From the NCBI GenBank assembly GCA_040216765.1, contig JAVJON010000002.1, positions 93,693 to 157,692 of the forward strand: a stretch of 64,000 bases of DNA, read 5' to 3'. Source of the stretch: Marinibaculum sp040216765. GTDB taxonomy: Bacteria; Pseudomonadota; Alphaproteobacteria; Ferrovibrionales; Ferrovibrionaceae. Shown one piece after another: positions 30,314-39,675 of the stretch (its first letter is position 1; the number at the start of each line of letters is the position of its first letter). The translations under genes were made by a program, and so were the position numbers. A model generated the notes under the pieces. That model made no database searches. It was given only the letters and a program-made list of their open reading frames with translations, and had not been told where the DNA came from.

Positions 30314-33300
30314 ATGGCCCCCGCATTGCCCCCCGCACCGGCCTATGCCGAGCTTCAGGTCACCAGCAATTTCAGCTTCCTGCGCGGCGCCTCCCATCCG
30401 GAGGAGCTGGTGGCGATGGCGGCGGCGCTGGGCCATCGCGCCATCGCGCTGACCGACCGCAACAGCCTGGCCGGGGTGGTCCGCGGCCATGCCGCGGCGA
30501 AGAGCCACGATATCCGCTTCATCCCCGGCGTCCGGCTGGCCTTCCGCGATGCGCCGGACCTGGTCTGCCTGCCGACCGACCGGGCCGCCTATGCCCGGCT
30601 CTGCCGCCTGCTGACCCTGGGCAAGCGGCGGGCGGCGAAGGGGGAGTGCGACCTTGCCTTCGCCGACTTCCGCGACCATGCCACGGGCCAGCTGGCGCTG
30701 GCCCTGTTGCCGGACGGGGCCGGTGCGCCGGCGCTGGCGGAGGAGGCCCTGCTGCGCCATCTGCAGGAGCTGCGCGCGGCCTGCGGCGACCGCGCCTACC
30801 TGCTGGCGCAGCACCTGTATCGCGGCGACGATGCCCGCCGCCTGGCCCGCGCCGCCGCGCTGGCGGCGGCGGCCGGCCTGCCGCTGGTGGCCGGCAACGA
30901 CGTGCATTATCACAGCCCCGCCCGCCGCCCGCTGCAGGACGTGCTGACCTGCATCCGCGAGGGCTGCACCCTGGCGCAGGCCGGCCGCCGCCTGTTCGCC
31001 AATGCCGAACGGCACCTGAAGCCGCCGGCGGAGATGGCGGCCCTGTTCGCCCGCCATCCCGACGCCGTGGCGCGCACCTGCGAGGTGGCGGCGCGCTGCC
31101 GCTTCTCGCTGGACGAGCTGGCCTATGAATATCCGCGCGAGGCCGGCCCCGACGGGGAGGCGCCGCAGGCGGCGCTGGCACGGCTGACCGCGGAGGGGGC
31201 GGCGTCGCGCTACCCCGACGGCGTGCCGGCGAAGATCCGGCGGGTGCTGGCGCATGAACTGCAGATGATCGGCAGCCTGAACTACGCGCCTTATTTCCTG
31301 ACCGTATACGACATCGTGCGCTTCGCCCGGTCGCGCGGGATCCTCTGCCAGGGGCGTGGCTCGGCGGCCAATTCGGCGGTCTGCTACTGCCTGGGGATCA
31401 CCGCGGTCGACCCGGATGCGGTGGACCTTCTGTTCGAGCGCTTCGTGTCCGCCGAACGCAACGAGCCGCCGGACATCGACGTGGATTTCGAGCATGAGCG
31501 CCGCGAGGAGGTGATCCAGTACATCTACGGGAAATACGGCCGCGACCGTGCCGCCCTGGCGGCGACGGTGATCTGCTATCGCGGCCGCAGCGCGATCCGC
31601 GACGTCGGCAAGGCGCTGGGCCTGTCGCCCGACACGGTCGGCGTGCTGGCGCGCACCGTCTGGGGTTTCGGCCGCGAGGGGGTGGAGGCGGAGCATATCC
31701 GCCAGGGCGGGCTGGACCCGGAGGATGCGCTGCTGGCCAATGCGATCCGCCTGGCGCAGGACCTGACCGGCTTTCCCCGCCACCTGTCGCAGCATGTCGG
31801 CGGCTTCGTGATCACCGCCGGCCCGCTGTCGGAGATGGTGCCGATCGAGAACGCGGCGATGGAGGACCGCACCGTCATCGAATGGGACAAGGACGACCTG
31901 GACGCGGTCGGCATGCTGAAGATCGACGTGCTGGGCCTGGGCATGCTGACCTGCATCGCCAAGGCCTTCGCGCTGATCGCCGCCCATCACGGCCGCCGCT
32001 TCGACCTGGCGACGGTGCCGCAGGACGATGCGCGGGTCTACGACATGCTCTGCCGGGCGGATTCCATCGGCGTCTTCCAGGTGGAGAGCCGGGCGCAGAT
32101 GACCATGCTGCCGCGGCTGAAGCCGCGCAACTTCTACGACCTGGTGATCGAGGTGGCGATCGTCCGCCCCGGCCCGATCCAGGGCGACATGGTGCATCCC
32201 TATCTGCGCCGCCGGCATGGCGAGGAGCGGGTGAGCTATCCCTCGCCGGCACTGGAGGAGGTGCTGGGCAAGACCCTCGGTGTGCCCCTGTTCCAGGAGC
32301 AGGCGATGCGCATCGCCATCGTCGCGGCCGGCTTCACGCCGTCGGAATCCGACCATCTGCGCCGTGCCATGGCGACCTTCCGCAAGGTCGGCACGATCCA
32401 CGAGTTCCGGCGCAAGCTGGTGGAGGGCATGGTGGCGCGGGGCTATGAGCGGGACTTCGCCGAGCGCTGCTTCCAGCAGATCGAGGGGTTCGGCGAGTAC
32501 GGCTTCCCGGAGAGCCATGCCGCCAGTTTTGCATTGCTGGTCTATGTCTCCGCCTGGCTGAAGCGGCATTATCCGGCGGTCTTCGCCTGCGCGATCCTGA
32601 ACGCCCAGCCGATGGGCTTCTATGCGCCCGCGCAGCTGGTGCGCGATGCCCGGGACCATGGCGTGCAGGTGCGCGCGGTGGACGTCAACCACAGCGAATG
32701 GGACTGCACCCTGGAGCCGCTGGGCCCCGCCGCCGGCCGTCGGCCGGCCGATGCCGTGGCGCTGCGCCTGGGCTTCCGCCAGGTGAAGGGCGCGCGCGAG
32801 GTCGACATCGCCCAGCTGCTTGCCGCCCGCATGGCCGGCGGGCCGTTCCGCGACATGGCCGACCTGCACCAGCGCAGCGGGCTGGGGCCGCAGGCGCTGC
32901 AGGTGCTGGCGGCGGCGGATGCCTTCCGCTCCGTCGGGCTGGACCGCCGCCATGCGGAATGGCAGGCGGCGGCCTTGGGCGAGGGGCCGCTGCCGCTCTT
33001 TGCCCATGCCGAGGATGCGGAACGTGCCGCCACCGGCGGGCGCGGCAGCAACCGCCCGGCGCTGGACGGCGGAGCGGAGCCGGCGGTGACCCTGCCCGCG
33101 ATGGCGCTGGGCGAGCATGTGCTGCACGACTATGCGCAGCTGCGCCTGTCCCTGAAGGCGCATCCGATGCAGCTGCTGCGCCCGGTTCTGGAGGTCCCCG
33201 GCCTGCAACCCTCCGCCGCGCTCGCCCAGGCGAAGGACGGTTCCCGGGTGACGGTGGCGGGGCTGGTGCTGGTCCGGCAGCGGCCCGGCACCGCCAGCGG

Positions 33301-33784
33301 CGTCATCTTCGCCACCCTGGAGGACGAGGCCGGGGTGGCCAATGTGGTGATCTGGCCGGCGATGTTCGAGCGCTTCCGCCGCGCCGTGCTCGGCGCCCGC
33401 CTCATGCTGGTGCGCGGCAAGCTGCAGCGCGAGGGGCTGGTGATCCACGTCATCGCCGATCACCTGCAGGACCTGTCGGACCGCCTGGCCTGGCTGGCCG
33501 ACCTGCATGGCGAAGCCCGGCCGGACGATGCCGGCCAGGCGCCGGCGGTGGAGGGCGTCGCCGAAGCCTTCGCACAGGGCATGGCGGGCGCGATGGCCCG
33601 CGCCGACGAGGTGCGCCGCCCGCCGAACGAGAAGATCGTCGCGGCGCTGCGCAGCCGCCGGAAGCACCATCCCGCCCGGCCGCCCGAGACCCTGGCCGCC
33701 GACACACCGGCCCCCGGCGCGGGGGGCTCCGGCACGCCGACGGTGGTGAAGGTGGACTTTCCCGGCAGCCGCGATTTCCATTGA
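30314..33784 (+). CDS. dnaE2: Error-prone DNA polymerase DnaE2 (ImuC)
   Basis: A 1156-residue C-family polymerase. The N-terminus is a PHP domain (AELQVTSNFSFLRGASHPEE, then ALTDRNSLAGVVRGH). The catalytic aspartates lie in PPDIDVDFEHERREEVIQYI, and a GRGSAANSAVCY motif precedes them. The C-terminal part has an OB-fold domain (GSRVTVAGLVLVRQRPGTASG) as in DnaE2. It is shorter than the replicative DnaE1 and lacks its clamp-binding tail, as expected. It carries out damage-tolerant synthesis in the SOS response with ImuA and ImuB. Confidence 0.94.
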   Translation: MAPALPPAPAYAELQVTSNFSFLRGASHPEELVAMAAALGHRAIALTDRNSLAGVVRGHAAAKSHDIRFIPGVRLAFRDAPDLVCLPTDRAAYARLCRLLTLGKRRAAKGECDLAFADFRDHATGQLALALLPDGAGAPALAEEALLRHLQELRAACGDRAYLLAQHLYRGDDARRLARAAALAAAAGLPLVAGNDVHYHSPARRPLQDVLTCIREGCTLAQAGRRLFANAERHLKPPAEMAALFARHPDAVARTCEVAARCRFSLDELAYEYPREAGPDGEAPQAALARLTAEGAASRYPDGVPAKIRRVLAHELQMIGSLNYAPYFLTVYDIVRFARSRGILCQGRGSAANSAVCYCLGITAVDPDAVDLLFERFVSAERNEPPDIDVDFEHERREEVIQYIYGKYGRDRAALAATVICYRGRSAIRDVGKALGLSPDTVGVLARTVWGFGREGVEAEHIRQGGLDPEDALLANAIRLAQDLTGFPRHLSQHVGGFVITAGPLSEMVPIENAAMEDRTVIEWDKDDLDAVGMLKIDVLGLGMLTCIAKAFALIAAHHGRRFDLATVPQDDARVYDMLCRADSIGVFQVESRAQMTMLPRLKPRNFYDLVIEVAIVRPGPIQGDMVHPYLRRRHGEERVSYPSPALEEVLGKTLGVPLFQEQAMRIAIVAAGFTPSESDHLRRAMATFRKVGTIHEFRRKLVEGMVARGYERDFAERCFQQIEGFGEYGFPESHAASFALLVYVSAWLKRHYPAVFACAILNAQPMGFYAPAQLVRDARDHGVQVRAVDVNHSEWDCTLEPLGPAAGRRPADAVALRLGFRQVKGAREVDIAQLLAARMAGGPFRDMADLHQRSGLGPQALQVLAAADAFRSVGLDRRHAEWQAAALGEGPLPLFAHAEDAERAATGGRGSNRPALDGGAEPAVTLPAMALGEHVLHDYAQLRLSLKAHPMQLLRPVLEVPGLQPSAALAQAKDGSRVTVAGLVLVRQRPGTASGVIFATLEDEAGVANVVIWPAMFERFRRAVLGARLMLVRGKLQREGLVIHVIADHLQDLSDRLAWLADLHGEARPDDAGQAPAVEGVAEAFAQGMAGAMARADEVRRPPNEKIVAALRSRRKHHPARPPETLAADTPAPGAGGSGTPTVVKVDFPGSRDFH

Positions 33785-33893
33785 CCCTGCCTCCATTGCC
33801 GCCCGGATCGGCGCTCTCCTAAAGTCATGCGAAGACCGCCGCCGCCCGGGCCCGTGCCGCAGGCGGCTCTGCAACAGCAGCCGGGAGGGGCAG

Positions 33894-35489
33894 ATGTACG
33901 ACTATGTCATCGTGGGCGCCGGCTCGGCAGGCTGCGTGCTTGCCGCGCGCCTGACCGAGGACCCGCAGACCCGGGTCTGCCTGCTGGAGGCCGGGCCGCC
34001 GGATCGCGACCCGAAGATCCACATGCCGGCGGGCTTCGCCCAGCTGGTCGAGTCCGCGGTGAACTGGAGTTTCGACACGGTGCCGCAGCGGCACTGCGAC
34101 GGCCGCACCCTGTTCCAGCCGCGCGGCCGCACCCTGGGCGGTTCCAGCTCGATCAACGCGCAGCTCTATATCCGCGGCCATCGCCTGGACTACGACCTCT
34201 GGCGGCAGATGGGCAATCGCGGCTGGGGCCATGACGACGTGCTGCCCTATTTCCGCAAGGCGGAGGGCAATGTGCGCGGCGCCGACCGGCTCCACGGCGC
34301 CGACGGCCCGCTGGGCGTGGCGGAGCAGGCCGGCCCGCTGGACCTGTCCGCCCGCTTCGTCCGGGCCTGCGCCGAGACCGGCATCCCGGCCAATGCCGAC
34401 TTCAACGGCGAGGAGCAGGAAGGGGCGGGGCTGTACCAGGTCACCCAGCGCCGCGCCCGCCGCTGCAGCACGGCGGTGGCCTATCTGCGCCCGGCGATGC
34501 GGCGGCCCAACCTGACCGTGATGACCGGCGCACAGGCGGTGCGGATCCTGGTCGAGCGGGGCCGGGCGGTCGGCGTGGCATATGTCCGCGGCCGCGCGGC
34601 ACAGGAGGTGCGGGCCGCCCGCGAGGTGCTGCTCTGCGCCGGCGCCTTCCAGTCCCCGCAGCTTCTGCTGCTGTCCGGCATCGGCCCGGCCGACGAGATC
34701 GCCGCGCATGGCATTGCGGTGTGCCATGATCTGCCCGGCGTGGGCCGCAACCTGCAGGACCATGTCAATGTCGACGTCTACCGCACGGCCGTGGCGGCTG
34801 AAACCTATGACGGCCTGACCCGCCCCTGGCCGATGCTGCGCACCGCCCTGCAATACTACACCCGGCGCCGCGGCCCCGGTGCCTCGGTCCTGGCGGAGGG
34901 CGGCGCCTTCCTCCGCACCGACCCCGCGCTGGCCGCCCCGGACGTCCAGTTCCACTTCATCCCGGCCATCGTGATCGACCATGGCCGGGTGAAGCATCCC
35001 GGCCGCGGCGTCTCCCTGCATGTCTGCGCCCTGCGGCCGGAAAGCCGTGGCCAGGTGCGGCTGGCAAGTGCGGACCCGCTGGCGCCGCCGGCGATCGACC
35101 CGAACTACCTGGCCGAACGCGCGGATCTCGACACCCTGGTGCGCGGCCTGCGCAAGGCGCAGGCGGTGCTCGCCGCGCCGGCTTTTGCCGGCCTGCTGGG
35201 GGAGGAATTCGACCCCGGCCCGGACCGGTCGGATGCGGAGCTGCAAGCCTATTGCCGGCGCACGGCCGAGACCATCTACCATCCGGTCGGCACCTGCCGG
35301 ATGGGCAGCGACGATCAGGCGGTGGTCGACGACGAACTGCGGCTGCGCGGCCTGGACGGCCTTCGGGTGGTCGATGCCTCGGTGATGCCGGCCATCGTCG
35401 GCGGCAACACCAACGCGCCGGTGATCATGATCGCCGAGAAGGCGGCGGACCTGATCCGCGGAAGGGTGGCGGCGCCGGCTGCTGCCTGA
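33894..35489 (+). CDS. GMC-family FAD oxidoreductase (choline/alcohol dehydrogenase-like)
   Basis: A 531-residue flavoprotein. The FAD-binding GxGxxG is in YVIVGAGSAGCVLAARL at the N-terminus. GMC signature 1 is GRTLGGSSSINAQLYIRG and signature 2 is GAFQSPQLLLLSGIG. The catalytic His is in YHPVGTCRMG, with the second conserved position in GGNTNAPVIM near the C-terminus. Substrates of the family include choline, glucose and polyethylene glycol or other alcohols; this one cannot be assigned. It converges on a LysR gene with a 12-bp gap. That LysR need not regulate it. Confidence 0.9.
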   Translation: MYDYVIVGAGSAGCVLAARLTEDPQTRVCLLEAGPPDRDPKIHMPAGFAQLVESAVNWSFDTVPQRHCDGRTLFQPRGRTLGGSSSINAQLYIRGHRLDYDLWRQMGNRGWGHDDVLPYFRKAEGNVRGADRLHGADGPLGVAEQAGPLDLSARFVRACAETGIPANADFNGEEQEGAGLYQVTQRRARRCSTAVAYLRPAMRRPNLTVMTGAQAVRILVERGRAVGVAYVRGRAAQEVRAAREVLLCAGAFQSPQLLLLSGIGPADEIAAHGIAVCHDLPGVGRNLQDHVNVDVYRTAVAAETYDGLTRPWPMLRTALQYYTRRRGPGASVLAEGGAFLRTDPALAAPDVQFHFIPAIVIDHGRVKHPGRGVSLHVCALRPESRGQVRLASADPLAPPAIDPNYLAERADLDTLVRGLRKAQAVLAAPAFAGLLGEEFDPGPDRSDAELQAYCRRTAETIYHPVGTCRMGSDDQAVVDDELRLRGLDGLRVVDASVMPAIVGGNTNAPVIMIAEKAADLIRGRVAAPAAA

Positions 35490-35501
35490 CGCCAGCGCCG
35501 G

Positions 35502-36452
35502 TCATTCGGCGGCGTTCTCCTCCGCCCGCTGGCTGGCCAGCAGGAAGGCCCGTGCCTCCGCCATCACCCAGTCGTGGAAATGACGGACCTTCGCCTGCTT
35601 CTCGCGGCCGGGCGGATAGACGATGTAGTAGGAGAACTCGGTCTCCATCTCTCCCAGGCCGGCGAAGGGGCGCACCAGCCGGCCGGAGCAGAGGTCGTCA
35701 TCCACCAGGCTGCTCTCCACCAGCGCCACCCCCTGGCCGGTCACCGCGGCCTCCAGCGCCAGGGTATAGGCGGTGAAGCGCGGCCCCCGCCGGCCGTCCA
35801 CGCCTTCCACCCCGGCGGCCCGCAGCCACATCGCCCAGGCCGGGTCGGCATCGCTGCTGTGCGGCTTCTGGTAGTGCAGCAGGTGGTGGTGGCGCAGATC
35901 CTCGGGCCGCCGCAGGGGGTGCGCACCGTCCAGCAGGGCGGGGCTGCAGACCGGGAACAGCCGGTCGGCGAACAGCCGGATCACTTCCAGCCCGGGATAG
36001 TCGCCGGCGCCGAAGCGCAGCGCGATATCCACATTGTCCCGCTCGAAATCCACCACCTTGTCGACGGCGTCGATCAGCACGTCGATCTCCGGATGCGCCT
36101 GCTGGAAGCGCGACAGCCGCGGCACCAGCCATTTCGCCCCGAAGGACGGCGCCACGCTGACCGTCAGCACGCTCTGCCGGGTGTCGCTGGCCAGGATCTC
36201 GTTGGCATCGGCCAGGAGGTCGAAGCCGGCCCGCAATGCCGGCAGGGCGAGCTGCGCGACCTCGGTCAGCACCAGGGCGCGGGTCAGCCGGCGGAACAGC
36301 GGCGCGCCGACATGCTCCTCCAGCAGCTTCACCTGCTGGCTGATCGCCGCCGGGGTGACGTTCAGCTCCTCGGCGGCGTCCTTGAAGCTCAGGTGGCGGG
36401 CGGCGGCCTCGAAGGCGCGCAGCGCGTTCAGCGGCGGCAGGCGGCGCGGCAT
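35502..36452 (-). CDS. LysR-family transcriptional regulator (GcvA-like)
   Basis: A 316-residue regulator. The N-terminal winged helix-turn-helix is PLNALRAFEAAARHLSFKDA with SQQVKLLEEHVG as the recognition helix region, close to GcvA-type LysR proteins. The C-terminal substrate-binding domain runs from about residue 95 (VLTVSVAPSFGAKWLVPRL). The target and ligand are unknown. It is divergent from the DUF1127 gene, so those 175 bp are a candidate operator region. It could regulate itself, the DUF1127 gene or the convergent GMC gene. Confidence 0.9.
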   Translation of the reverse strand: MPRRLPPLNALRAFEAAARHLSFKDAAEELNVTPAAISQQVKLLEEHVGAPLFRRLTRALVLTEVAQLALPALRAGFDLLADANEILASDTRQSVLTVSVAPSFGAKWLVPRLSRFQQAHPEIDVLIDAVDKVVDFERDNVDIALRFGAGDYPGLEVIRLFADRLFPVCSPALLDGAHPLRRPEDLRHHHLLHYQKPHSSDADPAWAMWLRAAGVEGVDGRRGPRFTAYTLALEAAVTGQGVALVESSLVDDDLCSGRLVRPFAGLGEMETEFSYYIVYPPGREKQAKVRHFHDWVMAEARAFLLASQRAEENAAE

Positions 36453-36628
36453 GGCGGGATCCCGATTGCATTGGATTCGGACAAGTTTTCCTAATCCATA
36501 GCGGCACGAATACTCGTTTGTCGAAAGCCGTTTTCAGCGCCATTTTCCCGGTTGTCAACGGACATCGCAACATCGGCCTGTCGGCAAAGATGCAGAATAT
36601 CTTAACCGAAGGCCGCCGGAGAAAGATC

Positions 36629-37039
36629 ATGGGACCCTATTACTACAGCCTCGTCGCCAACCGCCGCCAGCAGGAGATGATGCAGGCCTGGAACGAGGCG
36701 AACGTGGCGGCGCTGGTGCAGCGGATGACGTCGCTCCGGCGCCTGGCGGGCGGCGGGCTGACGGCACTTGCCGCGCCGCTGCTGTGGGTCGCCCGCCGCC
36801 GGCGGGAGGCCGCGACGGTGCGCGAACTCGCCGCGCTGGACGATCGCCTGCTGTCGGATATCGGCCTGACCCGCGCCGCCATCCGGGACGCCGCCCGCCG
36901 GCCGCAGCACTACAGCCGTCCGCCGGCATTGCAGCCCGGCGCGGATGTCGTTGCCCTGCCGGTCCGGCCCGCGCCGGCGAATACCGGGTCCTGCCTGGAT
37001 GCCAGCCACCCGCGCACCGGGGATCGCAGCGCTGCCTGA
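36629..37039 (+). CDS. DUF1127 small protein
   Basis: A 136-residue protein. The DUF1127 motif is in the middle: REAATVRELAALDDRLLSDIGLTRAAI, with the conserved L..LDDR.L.DIG pattern. An upstream segment (LTALAAPLLWVARRRR) is hydrophobic and may be membrane-associated. DUF1127 proteins of alphaproteobacteria bind RNA in some cases and respond to stress or phosphate conditions. The ATG at 36629 has a GGAGAAAG ribosome site. The C-terminal 40 residues after the motif are Pro-rich. The gene is divergent from a LysR regulator. Confidence 0.8.
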   Translation: MGPYYYSLVANRRQQEMMQAWNEANVAALVQRMTSLRRLAGGGLTALAAPLLWVARRRREAATVRELAALDDRLLSDIGLTRAAIRDAARRPQHYSRPPALQPGADVVALPVRPAPANTGSCLDASHPRTGDRSAA

Positions 37040-37234
37040 ACCGGACTCCAGCCTCCGTCCTGCCGAGCAGGTCGGCCCCGACCGGCTGACCGCCATGTTC
37101 CTGGCCGTCCTCGACCCGCCGGCAGCGGGCCGGGGCCGCCGGGCCATGTGACCGCGTCATGGCTGCCCCGCCACGGTTGCCGCCGGGGCCGGCGCGGCGC
37201 TACCGTCCGCCGGGCGCAGATTGGGAGCGGCGGC

Positions 37235-38431
37235 ATGGCGGAAAAGGCGGCATCGATTGCCGTGATCGGTGGCGGGATCGGCGGCCTGGCGGCAGGCCTG
37301 TCGCTGCTGGCGGCCGGCCTGGACGTTCATGTCTATGAGCAGTCGGCGCAATTGGGCGAGATCGGCGCGGGTATCCAGATCGGCCCGAACGCCTCGCGCC
37401 TGCTGAACCGGCTGGGCATGGCGGAGGATCTCGACCGGTTCGGCGTGCGGCCGGGCCATTGGCACCAGCGCCGCTGGGACGACGGGCGCACCCTGCTGCG
37501 CAGCGATCTCGGTGCGGCGGCGGAGGCAGCCTTCGGTGCACCCTACTACAACATCCACCGGGCAGACCTGCTGGCGGCGCTGGGCGCCAGGCTGCCGGCG
37601 GAGCGGCTGCACCTGGGCCATCGCCTGGACCGGGTCGTCGACCATGGCGACCGGGTGGAAGCCCGCTTCGGAAACGGCGCGACGATCGCGGCCGACGCGC
37701 TGGTCGGCGCCGACGGGATCCGTTCGGCGGTGCGGGCGCAGCTGTTCGACGAGGACCGCCCGCAATTCACCGGCTGCATCGCCTATCGCGGCCTGGTGCC
37801 GGCGGAGCGCATCGCCCATCTGGACCTGCCGGTCGAGGCGGTGGCCTGGCTCGGCCCGGGCAACCATTTCGTCCACTACTATGTCCGCGGCGGTCAGCTG
37901 TTCAACTTCGTGGCGGTGATCGACCGCGACACCTGGACGGCGGAATCCTGGACCGCGCCGGGGCAGGTGGCGGATGTGCTGGCGGCATTCGAGGGCTGGC
38001 ATCCGATCGTGCGCGAGATCGTCGGCTCGGTGCCGGAGACCTTCGTCTGGGGCCTGTTCGACCATCCGCCGATGGCGGCCTGGACCCGCGGGCGGATCAC
38101 CCTGCTGGGCGATTCCTGCCATGCCATGCTGCCGTTCATCGCACAGGGCGCGGCGCAGGCGATCGAGGATGGCGCCTGCCTGGCCGCCTGCCTGTCGGCG
38201 GCCCCGGCGGACCTGCCGGCGGCCCTGCAGCGCTACGAAAGGCTGCGCCTGCCGCGCGCCACCTTCGTCCAGGGCCTCGCCACCCGCAACAAGCTCCGCT
38301 TCCACCTGCCCGACGGGCCGGACCAGGCGGCGCGCGACGCCGAGATGGCGCAGGGCTCCACCGACTGGTCGCTGAAAGCGATCGCGCCGGTCTTCGGCCA
38401 CGATGCCGGGGTGCTGCACGACAGCGCGTGA
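37235..38431 (+). CDS. FAD-dependent aromatic monooxygenase (salicylate hydroxylase-like)
   Basis: A 398-residue group A flavoprotein monooxygenase. Motifs are GxGxxG in IAVIGGGIGGLAAGLSLL, the DG motif in DALVGADGIRSAVR, and the GD motif in RITLLGDSCHAMLPFIAQG. This pattern matches salicylate 1-monooxygenase and 3-hydroxybenzoate 6-hydroxylase types, which hydroxylate aromatic acids with NAD(P)H and O2. The exact substrate is unknown; a maleylacetoacetate isomerase-like GST lies 1.2 kb downstream, which hints at gentisate catabolism, but no dioxygenase is present. The ATG at 37235 was chosen by the family N-terminus. Confidence 0.85.
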   Translation: MAEKAASIAVIGGGIGGLAAGLSLLAAGLDVHVYEQSAQLGEIGAGIQIGPNASRLLNRLGMAEDLDRFGVRPGHWHQRRWDDGRTLLRSDLGAAAEAAFGAPYYNIHRADLLAALGARLPAERLHLGHRLDRVVDHGDRVEARFGNGATIAADALVGADGIRSAVRAQLFDEDRPQFTGCIAYRGLVPAERIAHLDLPVEAVAWLGPGNHFVHYYVRGGQLFNFVAVIDRDTWTAESWTAPGQVADVLAAFEGWHPIVREIVGSVPETFVWGLFDHPPMAAWTRGRITLLGDSCHAMLPFIAQGAAQAIEDGACLAACLSAAPADLPAALQRYERLRLPRATFVQGLATRNKLRFHLPDGPDQAARDAEMAQGSTDWSLKAIAPVFGHDAGVLHDSA

Positions 38432-38503
38432 TCCCCGGGCCCACGCAACCAATCGCAGCGGGCAGGTGTTGTCCTTGCATCAGCAGGACGAAACGGAGCC
38501 ATC

Positions 38504-38914
38504 ATGCGACAGCAGGAACTGACCGCGATACTGGCGCTTGCCGCAGCGCTATTCGCCACCCATGCGGCGGAGGCGCAGGACGCCAAGCCGGCCGCCCAGA
38601 ACGCCGCCCCACCCAACATCCGCTACATCGAGGTCGAGAATCGGGACCTGACCGTCCCTGGCATCGAGCTGACCGTCGAACAGCTCGAGGAACTCGACAT
38701 CGTCAATGCGTCGGGCAAGCGCATCGGCGGGGTCGACGAGGTGCTGTCCAGTGCGGACGGCACGATCGTCGCCATTGCCACCGAGGTCGGCGGCTTCCTC
38801 GGCATCGGCGACCGCAAGGTGATCCTGTCGCTGGACCAGATCCGCCTGCAGGACGGCCGCCTGGCGACGCAGCTGACGGACGCGCAGCTCAAGGCATTGC
38901 CCGCGCAGGACTGA
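38504..38914 (+). CDS. Exported PRC-barrel domain protein
   Basis: A 136-residue protein with a signal peptide (hydrophobic core about 8-20, AEAQ cleavage). A PRC-barrel follows from about residue 55: LDIVNASGKRIGGVDEVLS, then TIVAIATEVGGFLGIGDRKVIL, a pattern frequent in small periplasmic alphaproteobacterial proteins. The function is not known; relatives are proposed to help RNA-binding or photosynthetic complexes, which may not apply. Transcribed alone on the plus strand. Confidence 0.85.
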   Translation: MRQQELTAILALAAALFATHAAEAQDAKPAAQNAAPPNIRYIEVENRDLTVPGIELTVEQLEELDIVNASGKRIGGVDEVLSSADGTIVAIATEVGGFLGIGDRKVILSLDQIRLQDGRLATQLTDAQLKALPAQD

Positions 38915-39036
38915 CCGGCCGGAGGCGACCGCCCGGGACCGCGAGGTTCCGGGCGCGAACCGTCTATCGCAAGGGGTTGTGCAGGCGCCGGTCTTGTGGA
39001 TCAGTAACGGCTGACCACTGACCCCGGGGCCCTCCG

Positions 39037-39669
39037 ATGTCGCTCGATCTGTGGCTGGCCTTCTCGGCCGCCGCCGCCGCCCTGCTCCTGTTGCCGGGGC
39101 CGACCGTCCTGCTTGTGGTGTCCTATGCCCTGGCGCATGGCCGGCGCGCCGCCCTGGCCGTGGTGGCCGGGGTTGCACTGGGCGACTTCGTGGCGATGAC
39201 CGCCTCGCTGGCCGGGCTGGGCGTTCTGCTCGGGGCCTCGGCCTTGCTGTTCACCGCATTGAAGTGGCTGGGGGCCGCCTATCTGGTCTGGCTCGGCATC
39301 CGGCTCTGGCGCGCGCCCGTCGGCGATCCCGGCATCGCGGCGCCTGCCCTGGCCGCGACCAGCCGGCGCCGCATGTTCGGCCAGGCCTTCCTGGTGACGG
39401 CCCTGAACCCGAAGGGCATCCTGTTTTTCGTCGCCTTCCTGCCGCAGTTCCTGGAGGCGGGGCGCCCGCTGTTGCAGCAGTTCGCGGTGATGGAGGCGAC
39501 CTTCATCGGCTTGGCGGTGCTGAACGCGCTGGGCTATGCGCTGCTGGCATCGGGCGCGCGCCGCGCGATCCGCCGGCCGGCGGTGCAGCGCGCGGTGAAC
39601 CGGGTCGGCGGCAGCCTGCTGGTCGCCGCCGGGGTGGCGACGGCGGCCTGGAAGCGGGCCGCCGCCTGA
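39037..39669 (+). CDS. LysE/RhtB-family amino-acid exporter, second copy
   Basis: A 210-residue inner-membrane protein with about six helices. The signature is ALLLLPGPTVLLVVSYALAHG with the PGP element, and the second repeat carries FLVTALNPKGILFFVAFLPQF. It matches the typical RhtB/LysE subfamily better than the copy at 9855. Substrate unknown. It converges on the GST gene with only 6 bp between stop codons. Confidence 0.88.
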   Translation: MSLDLWLAFSAAAAALLLLPGPTVLLVVSYALAHGRRAALAVVAGVALGDFVAMTASLAGLGVLLGASALLFTALKWLGAAYLVWLGIRLWRAPVGDPGIAAPALAATSRRRMFGQAFLVTALNPKGILFFVAFLPQFLEAGRPLLQQFAVMEATFIGLAVLNALGYALLASGARRAIRRPAVQRAVNRVGGSLLVAAGVATAAWKRAAA

Positions 39670-39675
39670 GCGGCA

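Noticed and set aside
30020..33874. 1284-codon minus-strand frame opposite imuB-dnaE2
   Set aside because: GC-rich antisense shadow; the plus strand encodes clear ImuB and DnaE2 motifs.
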